Of a DNA stretch of 5,406 bases, positions 1 through 5,406 are shown one piece after another. The notes beneath the pieces were generated by a model. The model worked only from the letters and a program-made list of their open reading frames with translations, was not told the origin of the DNA and made no database searches. The stretch lies in contig DBEG01000136.1 of the NCBI GenBank assembly GCA_002293965.1, positions 1 through 5,406 of the forward strand, written 5' to 3'. Position 1 is the first letter of the stretch, and each line of letters starts with the position of its first letter. This stretch comes from Actinobacteria bacterium UBA912. Lineage in GTDB: Bacteria > Actinomycetota > Coriobacteriia > Anaerosomatales > UBA912. A program made the position numbers and the translations under genes.

Positions 1-2
1 GA

Positions 3-8
3 AAGGAG
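3..8 (+). promoter_or_regulatory. Ribosome binding site of ccmE
   Basis: AAGGAG lies 9 nt before the GTG at 18 and supports that non-ATG start. The window begins only two bases upstream, so no promoter can be assessed. Confidence 0.8.
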
Positions 9-17
9 TCGAATACC

Positions 18-689
18 GTGAACAAGCGTGCTCGGAATCGATTGATCGGCATCACGGCAATCATCGTATTCGCCGTGGCAGCGATTATCGTGGGATCCGG
101 TGCCGATGGAGCATATTCGAAGACCGTAAGTGAAGTCTCCGGCAACGAACGATACGCTGGCGAGAGGGTGAGGGTCACCGGATCGGTCATTGAAGGCTCC
201 TGGAATCGCAAGACAGCCCCCATGATCTTCGAGATTCGCAATGAAGGTGCCACCGATGGACCACAGTTGACAGTTGAGTTCGATGGAGCCGTGCCTGCGA
301 CTTTCGGCGATGGTGTGGTGGCGATAGTCACTGGCACTCTTGATGGTGCGAGCCGCAAGATCGACTCCCAGGACATGGTCACCAAGTGTCCTTCACGTTA
401 CGAATCCATCGAAGGTGCCCTCAGTGTGGATGATCTCCTTGGCGACACCGCTCCAGGATATCGAGTGGTCACCGGATGGGTAGTGACTGGTAGCATCGCC
501 CCGATCACGGAAGAGTTCCGCTTCAGTATCCAGAACACCGCTGACGGCGGTAGCGTGGTGCCCGTGTTCTACGAAGGAGCGTTGCCGGAAGGCATGGACT
601 CCGGATCACAGGTGGTTCTCGGCGGAGAGCTTGATGACAAAGGAACCTTCGTGGCGGTTTCAGTGGCGCTGTCAAAGGCCGAACAGTAG
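18..689 (+). CDS. ccmE: Cytochrome c maturation protein CcmE, Cys-variant (CxxxY) heme chaperone with tandem OB-fold domains
   Basis: Membrane-anchored heme chaperone that binds heme covalently outside the cell membrane and passes it to CcmF. The 223-residue protein has a basic N-terminus (MNKRARNR) and one membrane segment at about residues 9-26, giving an N-in signal-anchor topology. Residues 33-128 form a CcmE OB-fold: RVRVTGSV at 50-57, the strand LTVEFDGAVP at 84-93, then DGVVAIVTG. The heme motif is CPSRY (C124, Y128), the CxxxY variant instead of HxxxY. Residues 136-223 look like a second OB-fold (YRVVTGWVVTGS at 148-159, VVPVFYEGALP at 180-190) with no heme ligand. E. coli CcmE has about 159 residues, so this one is clearly longer. 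The GTG start is chosen because AGGAG (4-8) lies 9 nt upstream. It is the first gene of the ccm set in the window. Family assignment is firm; the duplication is inferred by eye. Confidence 0.93.
   Translation: MNKRARNRLIGITAIIVFAVAAIIVGSGADGAYSKTVSEVSGNERYAGERVRVTGSVIEGSWNRKTAPMIFEIRNEGATDGPQLTVEFDGAVPATFGDGVVAIVTGTLDGASRKIDSQDMVTKCPSRYESIEGALSVDDLLGDTAPGYRVVTGWVVTGSIAPITEEFRFSIQNTADGGSVVPVFYEGALPEGMDSGSQVVLGGELDDKGTFVAVSVALSKAEQ
111..401 (+). other. CcmE domain 1: OB-fold carrying the CxxxY heme site
   Basis: Encodes residues 32-128 of CcmE. The domain follows the family pattern: a V-S-E-V helix start, G-E-R-V-R-V-T-G, a V-x-F-D-G-x-V-P strand, G-D-G and a V-T-G strand. It ends in K123-C124-P-S-R-Y128, with the cysteine codon at 387-389. 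The cysteine is the expected covalent heme attachment residue in CxxxY-type CcmE, and the tyrosine is the conserved second residue of the motif. Confidence 0.75.
417..686 (+). repeat. CcmE domain 2: degenerate second OB-fold copy without heme ligand
   Basis: Encodes residues 134-223 of CcmE and aligns along its length with domain 1. VDDL matches VSEV, YRVVTGWVVTGS matches RVRVTGSVIEGS, FSIQN matches FEIRN, and VFYEGALPEGMDSG matches VEFDGAVPATFGDG. The C-terminal SK-A221-E-Q lines up with TK-C124-P-S. The copy therefore has alanine at the ligand position and ends before any tyrosine. Its Y-E-G-A-L-P core is closer to ordinary CcmE than the matching part of domain 1. The homology is judged by eye without a score. 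Confidence 0.6.
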
Positions 690-793
690 TGATACATCGC
701 ATCGTTGAGGACAGTCAGGTCATCAAGCTGATGCGTGAGCATGCAATGTCATCTAAATGCAACAGATCGAAGGGAGCGTTCATACTTCAATGA
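689..793 (+). CDS. Possible small ORF (34 aa) bridging ccmE and ccmF
   Basis: The 100-nt space between ccmE and the preferred ccmF start holds a complete reading frame. Its GTG start shares a base with the ccmE stop (TAGTG at 687-691), and its TGA stop (791-793) overlaps the ccmF ATG at 790. AAAGG (674-678) lies 10 nt before the GTG. The peptide begins MIHRIVEDSQVIKLMREHAM and continues with a short Lys/Arg/Ser stretch containing one cysteine. It has no membrane segment and I recognise no family. It could act as a translated leader that couples ccmE to ccmF, or it could be a chance open frame in a short spacer. The double stop/start overlap is the only real argument for translation. Confidence 0.25.
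   Translation: MIHRIVEDSQVIKLMREHAMSSKCNRSKGAFILQ
770..776 (+). promoter_or_regulatory. Probable ribosome binding site of ccmF
   Basis: AAGGGAG lies 13 nt before the ATG at 790, somewhat longer than ideal. The upstream in-frame ATG at 757 directly follows a TAA (754-756) and has no purine-rich sequence before it. The site therefore favours translation of CcmF from 790. Confidence 0.5.
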
Positions 794-2880
794 TGACACT
801 CGGAATCGTTTTCTTGGCGCTGGCGCTGATTTCCACGGTCGTTTCGATAGTCGCACTCTTCTGGGGCCATAAGCTGGGACCCAAGGAAGGGGAGGGGGCT
901 ACCAGTCTAGGTTACTATGCGACGTTTGCAGCGATGGGTGCCGCGACGATCTCCTGTGCCGTCATCGTGCTAGCGTTCTTCCGCGAAGATTTCACCTTCA
1001 TGTACGTCGCACAACAACATCCAACGGATGTCTCTAACCTCAGATGGTTGTATCAGTTCTCGGCTATCTGGGCTGGGCGCGAGGGATCGTTCATGTTCTG
1101 GATGTGGGTTATAACCCTCTTCGGATCCTATGTTGCCTGGAAGCGGATGCAGGAGATGGACAGGCTATCCAACATAGCCATCGCAGTTATCAACATCGTG
1201 CAGGGTATCTTCCTCGCGAAGCTTTTCACCGACGGACACTTTCCGTTCAAGGTATCCCCGCCGGAGTGGTTCGGTCCTACGGGAGAGCTACTCACGACAA
1301 CCGCGATGAATCCGATGCTGCAGCACTGGGCGATGATCGTACATCCACCTACGCTGTTCATCGGGTACGCAGGCTTCACGGTACCGTTCGCCTTCGCGAT
1401 GGCGGCATTGATCGTCAACGACGGGTCGAAGAACTGGGTCATTCGTTCGGACAGGATAACCGTGTTCGCCTGGGTGTTTCTTGCTGTGGGTAATGGCATC
1501 GGCGCGGTTTGGGCATATGTCGTACTCGGATGGGGTGGCTACTGGGCGTGGGATCCGGTCGAGAACGCATCCTTCATACCTCAGTTGACGGGCTTGGCGC
1601 TGATGCACAGCTTTGTAGTCTATCGCCGACGCGAAGGATTCAAGTGGTGGGCGATCATGATGGCCGCGGTTTCTTTCGCGGCATGTATCCTGGGGACTTT
1701 CATAGTTCGTTCCGGCGTGATCCAGTCGGTCCATGCATGGACAGACGATCCGCTGTCACTTTGGATGTTCGGGGCGATGATGATCATCCCGATCCTGCTG
1801 GCTATCTATGGTCTGTGGTATAGAGACGCAGAGTTCCGCAACGAATATCAGTTCGAGTCCCTCACATCCAAGGAGTCTTCGTTCTACTTCACCAACGTGA
1901 TCATGATCTTGTCGGCAGTGGTCATCGTTGCCTTGACTCTGTCACCAGCATTTGGCGGCAAGGTGTATGGGCGGGATACCTATGATGCGCTCGCCCACCC
2001 CTTCGGATTGGCTTTCGTACTACTCATGGCGGTCTGCCCGTTGTTGTCGTGGCTCAAGACCGACAAAGAGAACTTCTGGAGAAGGATCAAGTGGCCGATC
2101 ATCAGCGCAGCGGTGCTGAGCGTTCCGCTCTTGGCCATCTGGTATTACAAGCTACTGCCAATCCTTATGCGGGTCGGCTCTGCATCCGTGCTCGAGCCGG
2201 TACCGTTGGTCATCTTTTACTCGGTGATTGGGAACATCATCGGAGCCTTTGCGATAACCTCGGCCATCTACTTGTTCGTATCTGCGACCAAGCAGCGAGC
2301 CCAGGCCAAGGGCGAGTCGTACCTGAAGGCCTTCGGGAATATCCTGTTGAAGGCTCGCAGGCAGTCGGGTGGCTACCTCTCCCACCTGGGAATAGGCATC
2401 ATCCTGATTGGATTGATCGGTTCCTCGATGTATGTCGATCAGTCCAGGCCTTCGGTCGAGAACGTCCCTGGCGCACAGATCAATGTTGGCGGCTACGATC
2501 TCGTCCTTCGGGAAGTCGATCAGTACCAAAAGGAGAACGGCGACATCCGCACCTTCGCGATATTCGATGTTTATCGGAACGGGGAGAGGATAGGAACGGC
2601 GGATCCTGGCAAGGTCGAGTTCTTCAGGCAGCAGCAGACACAGCTACACGCTGATGTCGTAGTAGAGTTCTTCCGGGATGTCTTCATGGTCTTCGAGGGC
2701 GTCCAGGACGATCGCGTCGTGCTGCAGGTGAAGATCAACCCCCTGATCTCCTGGGTATGGTTCGGGTTTGGCGTACTGGTAGTCGGTTCTGCTTGGGCGA
2801 TGTGGCCCAGGCGGGAGCCTGCGCCTGTGAAGGCACCCGCCCGCAAGGCCATGCCTGCCAAGACTGCCAAGAAAAGGTAG
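790..2880 (+). CDS. ccmF: Cytochrome c-type biogenesis protein CcmF (heme lyase / holocytochrome c synthase subunit)
   Basis: Polytopic membrane protein that takes heme from CcmE and attaches it to CxxCH motifs of apocytochrome c. Numbered from the ATG at 757 (707 aa), the WWD signature is WGGYWAWDPVENAS (259-272). The histidines matching the E. coli ligands are all present: periplasmic H196 (HPPTLFIGY) and H326 (RSGVIQSVHAW), and membrane H284 (TGLALMHSF) and H543 (GGYLSHLGIG). The extracytoplasmic domain is at about 572-660, followed by a last membrane helix (about 664-682) and an Ala/Lys/Pro-rich basic tail (685-707). E. coli CcmF has about 647 residues. I chose the start at 790 (696 aa), which begins MMTLGIVFLALAL directly at the first helix and has an SD. 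A start at 757 would add 11 polar residues. The gene ends 7 nt before ccmA. Confidence 0.96.
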   Translation: MMTLGIVFLALALISTVVSIVALFWGHKLGPKEGEGATSLGYYATFAAMGAATISCAVIVLAFFREDFTFMYVAQQHPTDVSNLRWLYQFSAIWAGREGSFMFWMWVITLFGSYVAWKRMQEMDRLSNIAIAVINIVQGIFLAKLFTDGHFPFKVSPPEWFGPTGELLTTTAMNPMLQHWAMIVHPPTLFIGYAGFTVPFAFAMAALIVNDGSKNWVIRSDRITVFAWVFLAVGNGIGAVWAYVVLGWGGYWAWDPVENASFIPQLTGLALMHSFVVYRRREGFKWWAIMMAAVSFAACILGTFIVRSGVIQSVHAWTDDPLSLWMFGAMMIIPILLAIYGLWYRDAEFRNEYQFESLTSKESSFYFTNVIMILSAVVIVALTLSPAFGGKVYGRDTYDALAHPFGLAFVLLMAVCPLLSWLKTDKENFWRRIKWPIISAAVLSVPLLAIWYYKLLPILMRVGSASVLEPVPLVIFYSVIGNIIGAFAITSAIYLFVSATKQRAQAKGESYLKAFGNILLKARRQSGGYLSHLGIGIILIGLIGSSMYVDQSRPSVENVPGAQINVGGYDLVLREVDQYQKENGDIRTFAIFDVYRNGERIGTADPGKVEFFRQQQTQLHADVVVEFFRDVFMVFEGVQDDRVVLQVKINPLISWVWFGFGVLVVGSAWAMWPRREPAPVKAPARKAMPAKTAKKR

Positions 2881-2887
2881 CCGATAG

Positions 2888-3616
2888 ATGGCTGACAACA
2901 CTTGTGGAAGCGCCGTCGATGTCCGGGGCCTGACCCGGACATTCGGCACCCGCAAGGCTTTGGATGACGTCAGCTTCCAGCTGGAGGCGGGTTCGTTCCT
3001 GTCGATCTTCGGCCCTAACGGTGCCGGCAAGACCACGCTGGTCAAGGTGCTTACCACGCTGATGACGCCTTCCAAAGGCAAGGCCAGCGTCTGTGGACTG
3101 GACGTCGTCGAGGACGCCGTCAAGCTCCGGGAGCGCATCGGGCTCATCAGCCACAATCCGCTGCTCTACCCTGATCTATCCGCCGAGGAGAACCTGATGT
3201 TCTTCGCGGAGATGTACTGCATCTCCAAGCCGACGGAAAGGGTCCGCGAGCTCCTTACCGCCGTCGAACTCGATCATCGCCGAATGGATCTTGTGCGCAC
3301 CTTTTCCCGCGGTATGCTCCAACGGTTGTCAATCGCGCGCTCACTGCTGCATCGTCCTGACGTTCTGTTCTTGGACGAGCCATACTCCGGTCTCGACCCG
3401 CATGCGGTTGAGATATTCGACTCACTCATGAAGCAGATCCGACAGGACCATACTTTCATCATGATCAGCCATGATCTGGCGAAGGGTCTGGAGCTGTGCT
3501 CTCATGCCCTGATCCTGTCTCGCGGGAAGATCGTTCTTTCTCTTCCCAAGGAGCAGATAGACGAGAACGAGTTCGCTGCGACCTTCAGGGCCACCGTCGG
3601 AACGGGTGTAGCATGA
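2888..3616 (+). CDS. ccmA: ABC transporter ATP-binding protein CcmA (release of holo-CcmE)
   Basis: Cytoplasmic ATPase that pairs with CcmB; ATP hydrolysis is needed to release heme-loaded CcmE from the CcmC complex. The protein has 242 residues. Motifs seen are Walker A GPNGAGKTT (42-50), the Q-loop region ISHNPLLYPDLSAEENL with H89-N90, the ABC signature FSRGMLQRLSIAR (139-151), Walker B VLFLDEP (159-165), the D-loop SGLD (167-170) and the switch histidine H195 (MISHD). The FSRGM signature and the histidine in the Q-loop region fit CcmA-type ATPases. The ATG has AAAAGG (2872-2877, within the last ccmF codons) 10 nt upstream. The stop overlaps the ccmB start as ATGA, so A and B are probably translationally coupled, which suits a complex with fixed stoichiometry. 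Sequence alone could fit other ABC ATPases; the neighbours decide the name. Confidence 0.94.
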   Translation: MADNTCGSAVDVRGLTRTFGTRKALDDVSFQLEAGSFLSIFGPNGAGKTTLVKVLTTLMTPSKGKASVCGLDVVEDAVKLRERIGLISHNPLLYPDLSAEENLMFFAEMYCISKPTERVRELLTAVELDHRRMDLVRTFSRGMLQRLSIARSLLHRPDVLFLDEPYSGLDPHAVEIFDSLMKQIRQDHTFIMISHDLAKGLELCSHALILSRGKIVLSLPKEQIDENEFAATFRATVGTGVA

Positions 3617-4347
3617 GTGCCCCTAATCAGGCTACCGCCATCTCGCAAAGGTCGCTTTCCTGGCGGCAGTTCAAGGCGATCCTTCGCAAGGACATCGTCA
3701 TGGAGCTTAGAACCAAAGAGATGATCACTACGATGAGCATCTATTCGCTGCTCACGATGGTCATCTATCAGGTAGCCCTTTCCCAGGCCGGAACCGGATT
3801 CGATCCCCGTAACATCGCAGCAGGCCTGCTGTGGCTGGCCTTCGTTTTCACCAGCATGCTGGGCCTGAACCGCTCTCTGGTCCATGAGAAGGACCAGGGG
3901 TGCCTTGAGGCCCTGCTACTGAGTCCTATTGATCGCCCTGTGATTTTCTTCGCGAAGATGGTGGGCAACCTCATATTCTTGTTGATCGTACAGGTTCTGA
4001 CCATTCCGGTCTTTGGCTTCCTTTTCCTCCAGCAGGGATCCTACGCTGGTGAGTTGTGGATGATCCCCTTGGTGTTGCTGGGTGGGTCGCTTGGAATCGC
4101 CGGAGTCGGCACGCTCCTCGCTACGATGTCTGTGAATACGAAGGGCAAGGACTTCGTGCTCGCAGTCCTGTTCGTCCCCCTGATGTATCCGCTACTCATG
4201 GCTTGCGTGTCGGCGACAACGGTAGCGGTCTTGGGAGGCGTGGATTCCGAGCAGCAGTTCTGGTCCGCCATGGGTATGATAGCGATTTACGATGTTGTGA
4301 TGATTGCAGCAGCGTATGCCCTATACGAGTTCGTCATCGGTGCCTGA
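3613..4347 (+). CDS. ccmB: ABC transporter permease CcmB (heme exporter / cytochrome c maturation)
   Basis: Integral membrane partner of CcmA in the CcmABCD complex. From the ATG at 3613 the protein has 244 residues, slightly above the usual 220 or so. An N-terminal amphipathic stretch (WRQFKAILRKDIVMELRTKE, 17-36) is typical of CcmB. It is followed by about six hydrophobic segments, near 38-56, 68-86, 109-138, 149-172, 181-208 and 218-242. The cytoplasmic loop after the second helix carries the family pattern LNRSLVHEKDQGCLEALLLS (85-104) followed by PIDR. The frame is open further upstream to 3496, but that extension would read through the end of ccmA. The ATGA overlap with the ccmA stop (3613-3616) marks the real start. 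Only a weak GGAACGGG precedes it, so translation probably depends on coupling. Confidence 0.93.
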   Translation: MSAPNQATAISQRSLSWRQFKAILRKDIVMELRTKEMITTMSIYSLLTMVIYQVALSQAGTGFDPRNIAAGLLWLAFVFTSMLGLNRSLVHEKDQGCLEALLLSPIDRPVIFFAKMVGNLIFLLIVQVLTIPVFGFLFLQQGSYAGELWMIPLVLLGGSLGIAGVGTLLATMSVNTKGKDFVLAVLFVPLMYPLLMACVSATTVAVLGGVDSEQQFWSAMGMIAIYDVVMIAAAYALYEFVIGA

Positions 4348-4369
4348 CCTGGTAGCGGATGTATATTTC

Positions 4370-4376
4370 GAGGAGG
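4370..4376 (+). promoter_or_regulatory. Ribosome binding site deciding the TTG start of ccmC
   Basis: GAGGAGG is a near-perfect Shine-Dalgarno sequence 7 nt before TTG at 4384. It fixes this rare start codon and shows that ccmC is initiated independently of ccmB, which ends 22 nt upstream of it. Confidence 0.85.
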
Positions 4377-4383
4377 CAGTGAC

Positions 4384-5145
4384 TTGAAACTAGTCAAGAC
4401 GGGAATAGTACTTCTCGTGATCGGCGGCCTGTTGACCACGGCAGCTTTCGTGATGGCATTCACCACAGCCGAAGTGCAGAGGCATTCCAGCACGATCACC
4501 TTGCCCGAAAAGCCAGATACGGTCTTTCAGGCGATAGCCCACACCGATGATGGTTTCGTTTATCCTCGGCCTTGGTTCAGCCAGAAGATATTCTACTTCC
4601 ATGTGCCTGTAGGGCTCGCGTCGTTCTTGGTCTTCGGCGTGGCGGCGTTCTTCTCGATACGATTCCTCATGACGCGCCGTAGGGAGTACGACACCAAGAG
4701 CAGGATAGCCATGGAGACTACGCTCATATTCGTCGTTCTGACCATGATCACAGGGGTCCTATGGACGCGTGCAGCGTGGGGCGTCTGGTGGCAGTGGGAA
4801 CCCAGGCTGACGACGTATTTCATCATGACGCTGATGATCATCGCCTACTTCGTCCTTCGAAACTCGATCGAGGACGAAGAACGCAGGGCGGTCTATGCGG
4901 CGGCCTACTCATGCATCGCAGTCGTGAATGCACCGATATCCTTTGCTGTGACCCGCCTGATCCCGTCGGCCAGCCACCCGGTCGTTGATGAGGGGGCGAT
5001 GGCCATCTCCAACCTGATTCCATTCCTTGTGGCGATCGCCGGAATGCTCATGGTCGGATTCGCGATCTATGTTGCCCGGATGACAGAGGAAAGACTGGGC
5101 GAGAGACTAGCCGCCCTGAAGGAGAAGTTCGAGTCAGGATCATAG
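4384..5145 (+). CDS. ccmC: Heme handling protein CcmC
   Basis: Membrane WWD-domain protein that presents heme to CcmE for covalent attachment. The protein has 253 residues (E. coli CcmC about 245) with six hydrophobic segments, near 5-26, 71-95, 112-130, 142-158, 171-190 and 208-230. The tryptophan-rich signature is WGVWWQWEPRLTT (132-144). The usual aspartate of WxWD is glutamate (E139). The two external heme-ligand histidines correspond to H73 (FHVPVGLASF) and H198 (SASHPVV). The C-terminus is a charged, probably helical cytoplasmic tail (RMTEERLGERLAALKEKFE). The TTG start is set by a strong SD 7 nt upstream. CcsA/ResC of System II shares the WWD fold, but the two-histidine layout, the size and the position between ccmB and a ccmD-like gene identify CcmC. 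Confidence 0.95.
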   Translation: MKLVKTGIVLLVIGGLLTTAAFVMAFTTAEVQRHSSTITLPEKPDTVFQAIAHTDDGFVYPRPWFSQKIFYFHVPVGLASFLVFGVAAFFSIRFLMTRRREYDTKSRIAMETTLIFVVLTMITGVLWTRAAWGVWWQWEPRLTTYFIMTLMIIAYFVLRNSIEDEERRAVYAAAYSCIAVVNAPISFAVTRLIPSASHPVVDEGAMAISNLIPFLVAIAGMLMVGFAIYVARMTEERLGERLAALKEKFESGS

Positions 5146-5164
5146 ACGCTGGTTAGCTAGCGAG

Positions 5165-5169
5165 AGGAG
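5165..5169 (+). promoter_or_regulatory. Ribosome binding site of the ccmD-like gene
   Basis: AGGAG, within a longer purine run GAGAGGAG, lies 6 nt before the ATG at 5176. It is strong support that this very small gene is translated. Confidence 0.8.
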
Positions 5170-5175
5170 TTTTTC

Positions 5176-5364
5176 ATGGAAGCGAGTAACCTAGAGCTAT
5201 ACACACTGGTGCTTCACGATGCACCGTTCGTCATTGCAGCTTATGCGATCCTCTGGGCCGCACTCATGGTTTACATCAGCATGGTGCTGCGTAGACTCAT
5301 GAGGATCGAGAAGGAGATCACCGTGCTTGAGGAGTCTATCGAGCGTCGCTCTGCTTCACAGTAA
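5176..5364 (+). CDS. ccmD: CcmD-like small membrane protein (heme exporter complex subunit)
   Basis: Small single-span protein of 62 residues. A short N-terminus (MEASNLELYTLVLHDAP) precedes one membrane helix at about 18-38, containing AAYAILWAAL with Y23. E. coli CcmD has a comparable GGYAFFVW with a tyrosine at the membrane edge. After the helix comes RRLMRIEKE and a charged helical or coiled-coil-prone tail (39-60). CcmD needs no enzymatic motif; it stabilises the CcmABC-CcmE complex and helps release holo-CcmE. Sequence conservation in this family is weak. The assignment therefore rests on size, topology, the tyrosine and the location 30 nt after ccmC, as in many ccm operons. A strong SD supports translation. 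Confidence 0.82.
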   Translation: MEASNLELYTLVLHDAPFVIAAYAILWAALMVYISMVLRRLMRIEKEITVLEESIERRSASQ

Positions 5365-5406
5365 GGACTGTATCGCCGAGCACCCGATCTCCTGAACGAC
5401 CAATGA
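5365..5406 (+). other. Downstream spacer reaching the window end
   Basis: These 42 nt after the ccmD-like stop hold no hairpin with a T-run and no clear SD. An ATG at 5403-5405 could begin another gene, but only one further base is visible, so no call can be made. The lack of a terminator leaves open that the operon continues. Confidence 0.4.

Noticed and set aside
721..733. Short inverted repeat CATCA-agc-TGATG in the ccmE-ccmF spacer
   Set aside because: The 5-bp stem is not GC-rich and has no T-run, so it is too weak for a terminator. A nearby GCATGC palindrome and a repeated GTCATC are also short enough to be chance.
1288..1734. Long antisense frame inside ccmF
   Set aside because: The product is Arg/His/Asp-rich without family features, and the overlapping + strand encodes the conserved HPP and WWD region of CcmF. 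It is a shadow frame.
2049..2654. Alternative + strand frame of 201 codons within ccmF
   Set aside because: It lies out of frame with CcmF across conserved helices and the H543 region, has no SD or family resemblance, and is explained by codon bias.
2644..3156. Antisense frame of about 170 codons across the ccmF-ccmA junction
   Set aside because: It runs opposite to two clearly conserved genes, spans their junction, and has low-complexity Ser/Thr/Pro composition with no recognisable domain.
3496..3612. Upstream extension of ccmB giving a 283-residue protein
   Set aside because: The extra 39 residues overlap the ccmA coding end, have no CcmB character and lack an SD. The ATGA junction at 3613 gives the expected protein.
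5146..5175. GCTAGC-like palindrome before the ccmD-like gene
   Set aside because: It is only six bases in a 30-nt spacer dominated by the ribosome binding site, with no sign of an operator or terminator.

Overview
The window is one compact, co-directional (+ strand) cytochrome c maturation (System I, Ccm) operon segment in the order ccmE – (possible small ORF) – ccmF – ccmA – ccmB – ccmC – ccmD-like. Coding density is very high. The gaps are 100 nt (ccmE to the preferred ccmF start), 7 nt (F-A), a 4-nt ATGA overlap (A-B), 36 nt (B-C) and 30 nt (C-D). No rRNA, tRNA, mobile element, CRISPR array or convincing terminator is visible. The window opens at the ribosome binding site of ccmE and closes 42 nt after the ccmD-like gene, so both operon ends lie outside it.

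How the genes work together: CcmC (a WWD-domain heme handling protein) with CcmD loads heme onto the membrane-anchored heme chaperone CcmE outside the membrane. The CcmA/CcmB ABC complex uses ATP to release holo-CcmE. CcmF receives the heme and ligates it to CxxCH motifs of exported apocytochromes. The CcmF here keeps all four expected histidines and its own WWD signature, so the system looks functional.

The distinctive feature is CcmE. Its heme-attachment motif is CPSRY (C124, Y128), the Cys-variant (CxxxY) in place of the usual HxxxY. This variant is known from archaea and some sulfate reducers, where Ccm systems lacking CcmG/CcmH have been described ('System I*'). In addition, this CcmE is about 220 residues long and appears to be a tandem duplication of the OB-fold domain. 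The second copy keeps the fold-defining residues but stops just where the heme ligand motif would be. No ccmG, ccmH or ccmI is present in the window.

Organism: the base composition is moderately GC-rich, Shine-Dalgarno sequences are strong, and GTG and TTG starts are used. The CxxxY motif argues against a typical alpha- or gammaproteobacterium and suggests an anaerobic lineage using multiheme or respiratory c-type cytochromes (a deltaproteobacterial-type group, or an anaerobic Gram-positive/Coriobacteriia-like actinobacterium). The exact lineage cannot be settled from this sequence.
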